From NCBI RefSeq assembly GCF_007565055.1, contig NC_044559.1:37063546-37127545 (forward strand): 64,000 nt of DNA, read 5' to 3'. Positions 59,340 to 64,000 of the stretch are shown piece by piece. The number at the start of each line of letters is the position of its first letter. Positions within the stretch are counted from its first letter, which is position 1. The notes under the pieces are model-generated. The model was not told where the DNA came from and did not search any database. It saw nothing but the letters and a program-made list of their open reading frames with translations. The DNA comes from Rhinopithecus roxellana. Lineage: Eukaryota > Chordata > Mammalia > Primates > Cercopithecidae. The position numbers were made by a program, and so were the translations under genes.

Positions 59340-59972
59340 AGTAATGGGATGACTCAGGATTAGGTCAGGTTACCACAAAGACCAACCATGGGTCACAGGT
59401 TGAGACTTTGAGCCACAGTAGGTCAGCCTGACCTCCCGATCCCCATGGTTTGGGGAGGAGGGCTGATGACTGCCAGTCATATGGTCAATGATTCAATCAA
59501 TAGTGCCTACTTAATAAAACCCTAACAAAAACTTTGGAAACTGAGCTCCTGGGCAGCAAATACATTAATGCGGTAAGGGGGTGACAAGCCCTAATTCCAC
59601 GGGGAGAAGGCAGAGAAGTTCTCCATTGGAGACTCCCCCCCGCCCAAGATCTTGCCCTAGGCATCTCTTCGTCTAGCTGGTTCTGATCTGTACCCTGATC
59701 ATAAAGCTGTAATCCTAGGTCTTGTAGCACTTTCCTGATTTCTGTGAATCATTCTAGTGAAATGAACTTGAGGGGGTCATGGGAACCCCTGAATTTGTAA
59801 CTAGTTGGTCAGAAGTGCAGGTGGCCTGGGAACCCCGAAGTGTGGCTGGCATCTGAAGCAAGGGCCATCTTGTTGGGGACCACGCCCATAACCTGTGGAG
59901 TCTGACACTAACACCCTGAGAGGTTAGCTCGGAATTGAGTTGTACTGCGTTCTACCAGTTGGTGTCAGAATA
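59340..59972 (+). mobile_element. Ancient LTR, family not assigned
   Basis: 'accaaccatgggtcacaggttgagactttgagccac', 'cctacttaataaaaccctaacaaaaactttgg', 'ggcatctcttcgtctagctggttctgat', 'gggggtcatgggaacccctgaatttgtaactagttggtcagaagtgcaggtggc' and 'gttggtgtcagaata' follow a mammalian LTR-type repeat I know by text but not by certain name (ERVL/MaLR-like). Rough boundaries. Confidence 0.65.
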
Positions 59973-60184
59973 GGCATCATTACTTTTCTTTATGCTCATT
60001 TATGAACCAATCTGACACTTCAGTCTGCCAGATGTTCAACAAGAATTTAGGGACTGATTTAATCTATAGCAATACATAATGTTACCCAGAAACACAATTT
60101 TTAAAGTGTTCTGGTTTCGGCAATACAGTGTAGCCATTTATAACAGAGGGCGGGGAGGAACGTTGCTTTGCTCTTGCTCCTCTT
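59973..60184. other. No feature seen
   Basis: Short unassigned stretch between the old LTR and a MIR. Confidence 0.4.
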
Positions 60185-60300
60185 CTGATCAAGTATCTCT
60201 GTGCCTCGGGTCTCTTGTCTGAAAAATGGGAATGATAATAGTACTGACCTTCTGAGGTTACTGTGAGGATTACTCAGGGGAGGCACTGTGTATGCATTTG
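60185..60300 (+). repeat. MIR SINE fragment
   Basis: 'tctctgtgcctcgggtctcttgtctgaaaaatgggaatgataatagtactgaccttctgaggttactgtgaggatta' is the MIR core. A frame on the other strand (60101-60373) is incidental. Confidence 0.88.
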
Positions 60301-61091
60301 TTTTATTTATGCCTGGCCATAAAAAGCTGGGGTGACCTAAGTTATCAAAGCGAATTGTTCTGGGATCTGTCATAGGATTAGATGGTTTATAATGTTTTCC
60401 AAAGTGGGGCTTGGGGACTGCGGGTGGTACACGACATCATTTTAGGTAGCATGCAAACTTTTTTATGGTTTTAATTTTAATATTTATATATTGATTTTAA
60501 TATAGAGAAAGCACATTGAACTCATGCTTTCACATATGTTAGTAACAGCTTCAGATGAGTCTCAAAGGCAGTAGTGTGCATATAAATAAGTATAGCTCAT
60601 AATTGAATTTAAAGATAAAGATGAAGCAAATAATAGGATCAGTGGAGTGCAGATATGGCAAAGACTGCAAAGTCCTGGGCTTTGAGGCTAAGAGGCAGGG
60701 CTAGTTCTCAAATACTGTCTTTTCTGCAACCAAGAATGTTTCCTGTTAACAACTACATCACCTCTTCCCAATGTCAGCATTGGTTAAAAAGATGTGGCAG
60801 GGACCCTGGCAGCCAGTTCCACTCTGGTCACCAGGCTGGACCAAGATCTGAGCAGAGTGGCAGTTCCAAGTCACAGCTCCAAGAAGCAGATTAGTCAAGA
60901 TGAAGCTCCCAGGAGATGCACGGAGAGATGGAATTTGGATCAGTTCTAATCCCTCAAGACCTAGTCCTTTTTTAATTGCCTTTGGTTTCCCTTCCTTCTT
61001 GGTCTGGTGTCCAAAGAATATTCTCCTCCTTCCCCTCCTCCCTGGGACTTTCTACCAAGACCACATCTTAGAACTGGCAGGATATCATTCA
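60301..61091. other. Unique sequence, no gene seen
   Basis: No gene recognised. 'ccaaagtggggcttggggactgcgggtggtacacgaca' near 60400 resembles an old DNA-transposon end but is too short to assign. Confidence 0.35.
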
Positions 61092-61103
61092 GCTTAAACC
61101 CTT

Positions 61104-61393
61104 TTTTTTTTTTTTTGAGATGGAGTTTTGCTCTTGCTGCCCAGGCTGGAGTGCAATGGTGCGATCTTGGCTCACTGCAACCTTCGCCTCCTGGGTTCAA
61201 GCAATTCTCCTGGCTCAGCCTCCCGAGTAGCTGAGATTACAGGCATGTGCCACCACGCTGGCTAATTTTGTATTTTTAGTAGAGATGGGGTTTCTCCATG
61301 TTGGTCAGGCTAGTCTCAAACTCCTGGCCTCCGTGATCCGCCCGCCTTGGCTTCCCAAAGTGCTGGGATTACAGGCATGAGCCACCGCACCCG
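61104..61393 (-). mobile_element. AluS-type SINE, antisense
   Basis: Antisense Alu with a T15 head, 'gagatggagttttgctcttgctgcccaggctggagtgcaatggtgcgatcttggctcactgcaacc' and 'gagccaccgcacccgg'. Target duplication 'gcttaaaccctt' (61092-61103) and 'gcttcaaaccctt' (61394-61406). Confidence 0.96.
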
Positions 61394-61406
61394 GCTTCAA
61401 ACCCTT

Positions 61407-64000
61407 CTTATTAATTAAGAAGGCACAATACAATCTAAAGAGCTCCATCTTTCTTCCTCTGTGCCCCGCCCCCAACCCCGCTCCTGAGAGCAGCTCTTCC
61501 TTTCTGGCCCCAGCGTCCTGTGTCAAAATCTCTAATGCATCTCACCAACCAGGCCAATAGTGGAGGCCGCTTCCCCCAGTGCCAAGGGTCAGCCCATTGT
61601 TGTGCCTGGGCTCTTTGCATACTTGCACTGTTCTTTATTCCTCACAAAAAACCAAGAGCTCAGTGGTATTTTACAGCAGAGATTCAGGGTAAAAACCAAG
61701 CAATGGTCATGGAGCCACAGAAGGTGAGCCAGGATTCTCACTCAGGTCCAACTAACTCCAAAGCTGAAGCTTTTCCTGGAAAACCAACTCTTAGACTGTC
61801 AACAATGGGTGAAAAGGAAAGTGCAGAAGAAATGCTCTCAGGGTTGCTTCACCCTACTTGGAGGGGAGAGGTAAGGAGAGGGGGTTAACCCCCTTCCTGG
61901 AGTTTGATGTGGAAATAAGCACCTCTCTTTCCTCGCTTCCATCTTCCTAGGCCTGCTCTCCTCCCGGTCTATCACCCTGTGCAAAATCCCAGCACCCTAG
62001 ACTCACTCTCAAGTGCCTCTTCTCTGGTGGAAGATTAACGGGCCGCCAAAGCACCCCATTGCTCTGCTAGCATAAATTGCAAGAAAAACATTTAGAATAT
62101 TGATTAAGTGCTCCGTGCTAGAAGATTGAAATTTACCTCCTGTATTTCCAGGATTAGCTGACATAATGGGGTCAGTCTGCTGGCACAAATGATTTACAGA
62201 ACACCCATTGGCAGCTTTCCTTTTAAAACTCGACACTTAAAATTTTCACTTGGTCACAGCCAGTGGAGTCCTGGGTATTTGGTAGGCTTGGATAATCGCC
62301 TTCCCGCCGCATCTAGACTTTGGGGGTTGACCTCCACAAAGAAGAGTTTTGAAATCATTTCAGGTCTGGTCTGGCCCTATCTGGAACAAATGGACTTTGG
62401 ATCTGAGGAAGTACCGGGGCCGTGGGGAGAGGGTGGAAGGGACCATCTAAATATAGATTATTTTCAATATTCAAATGCAGAAGATGTAGGAGTTAAACAG
62501 ATTAGGTCTGCCCTCCATCCCTCCTGCCACTCTGCAAACATTAGGCTGCATCCTACAAGTACCTGTTTTCTAAGCTTGACATGACTCTGGGGAGAGAAGG
62601 AAATGTACTGAGGCTTTGCTGGGAGGTTGGGAAGGAGTGGACCTAGGCTGAAATCCAGTGAATGTGGCAGGTTCTCTGCTCCAGGCGGATGCCCACCCCC
62701 AGGCCTCTGCCCTCACCCCACACAAAGAGGGGCCTGCGGTGTCTCTACTCTGAACCCCTTAGGGCTAGCATGGTCTGACGGCCAGAGAAGACCAGGCAGC
62801 TACTGGTGGAGTGGTGGCGGGGCAGGGCGGCTGCCCTCTGCATGGTTGATTTTAACAAGAAGCATGCTTTCAAAGATTATCCGCATGAACCCTTCATCTC
62901 TTTCATGATTGGGCGAGCTGCTTTGTGGTTTCTTTCTAGAATACTGTTTTAAAAGTCCCACCAGGATGAGCTCTGTCACACTGGTCCTCCATGTCTCACC
63001 CACAGATGTGTTTTATGTGACTCACAAAAAAATGATCTAACTTTGAATGTGGTTAGTACCTTTTACTGGAGCCCCTGCCAACTGCCCACAGCTATCCTCA
63101 CCTACCCTGCTCGCCCTGGGGCTGAGCGTGTGCCCTATGGTCTGTCACAGCATTTCCAGGGGCAAGGGGCTGAAGGGGGATAGAGGCAGTGAAACCTTCT
63201 CAGGGGGCCGGAGTCCTAAGGCTGTAGCTCCCAATCCTTGTTACTCTATTTGACCACAGAAATCAGAGGTTGACCAACACCACGTTAAGACGTCTTCACT
63301 GTAAGCCACCAGAGTTAAGCAGTGTACAGTGATGCAAAATAGAGAATTTTTCTAACACTGCAAAGATATTTACTTTAAATAAGTCACACACACATACACA
63401 GTCCATTTGGTTTAAATATCCTGAGCTTTTTCCAGCTACCAGACCACTCCAGTGCACGGAAGATGAAGTAATTGGTAGGATTATTAATGTTTCTTTGTCT
63501 TCCATATGACCATTTTGTACAAGTCGAAGGAACAGGCCAACAATAGCACAGCCTGTGCTATGCTTGTCAGTAATATGACTGCCAATTAATCCTGACATGG
63601 GAGCTTGGCGGGTTACCCAAAACCCAGTATTTTATCACCTCAGGGGGTTAGCACTTGGACATTTCTGTAACATTTTATACTAATCAATCAACTTTCCTTT
63701 TTTAAAGCAGAGCCTTTCATAGGAACCATGGATGTGTCCTATATTCTCCACAACCAAAGCCACCTAGTTCCCCAAACAGAACTGCATTTGGTTTGTTGAT
63801 AATTACACTTCGGAGCAGACTTTGGAAAATGTTTATTCGTGTTTCTTCCCTTCCAAGAGGGAAATCTATCTCAAATGTTAAGACTGAAACTCAAGTCCTC
63901 AAGAGTTTTCTCATATTATTGTATATTTTAAAATATTACAAGAGGGCGCTTCTCAAGGGAAGTGAACTTTAGAGCTGCCAAAGATAGTTGACTTTCTCTG
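61407..64000. other. Mostly unique sequence to the window end
   Basis: No gene seen. A faint antisense MIR-like piece lies at 61630-61775 ('gagctcagtggtattttacagcagagattcagg'). 62020-62330 is AT-rich and repeat-free. 62600-62850 is GC-rich with a 93-aa frame lacking any domain. Confidence 0.4.

Noticed and set aside
1..64000. CRISPR array, prophage, toxin or bacterial operon
   Set aside because: No regularly spaced short repeats, no bacterial gene density and no ribosome-binding pattern; the DNA is primate.

Overview
This is eukaryotic, primate nuclear DNA and almost entirely non-coding. It holds many Alu, L1, MIR, L2, MaLR-LTR and hAT/Tigger fossils, and no intact multi-domain reading frame. 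Four young AluY copies (15966-16271, 17131-17446, 20568-20870, 22620-22933) read 'ctcaagcctg', 'ctagccgggcgaggtggcgg' and 'gatc(t/c)ggcca' in sense orientation. These are features of the AluY-derived subfamilies that expanded in Old World monkeys, so a macaque, baboon or related monkey is more likely than human. That assignment rests on remembered subfamily features, not on a search.

Layout. Positions 1-3700 hold an L2, MIRs, an antisense THE1-type solo LTR and a small Tigger element. 3.7-8.5 kb is mostly unique, with one antisense AluJ. 8.5-11.4 kb holds an old L1M tail broken by a 445-bp insert copied from two nearby sources, one in direct and one in inverted orientation. 13.8-19.0 kb is AT-rich antisense L1M sequence with young Alus inside it. 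A degenerate GC-richer repeat tract follows at 21.6-22.1 kb, then an MST-type solo LTR at 23.8-24.2 kb. 25.7-28.8 kb holds MIR, L2, hAT and AluJ remnants plus an AT-rich unique stretch. A well-preserved ERV1-type solo LTR lies at 29.1-29.65 kb and a degenerate TCTA tract at 33.4-33.8 kb. 35.8-36.8 kb on the minus strand looks like a last exon or a truncated retrocopy: splice-acceptor-like sequence, 59 open codons with one membrane-type helix, a long untranslated tail and AATAAA. 37-51 kb is repeat-poor, apart from a 958-bp hAT-like element with long terminal inverted repeats at 46.67-47.63 kb that I cannot match to a family. 51-64 kb holds AluS copies, MIRs, MER20, MLT1, another old LTR and a short L1PA-type tail with a perfect 16-bp target duplication.

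How it fits together. There is no operon or pathway here. The window reads as intergenic or intronic DNA that may touch the 3' end of one minus-strand gene. Repeat-poor AT-rich blocks (27.4-28.2, 40.8-41.4, 45.9-46.3, 55.8-56.4 and 62.0-62.3 kb) could be conserved regulatory sequence, but a single sequence cannot show that. I found no tRNA, rRNA, CRISPR array or novel gene system. The most unusual signals are the two-source templated insertion, the unassigned hAT-like element and the candidate terminal exon.
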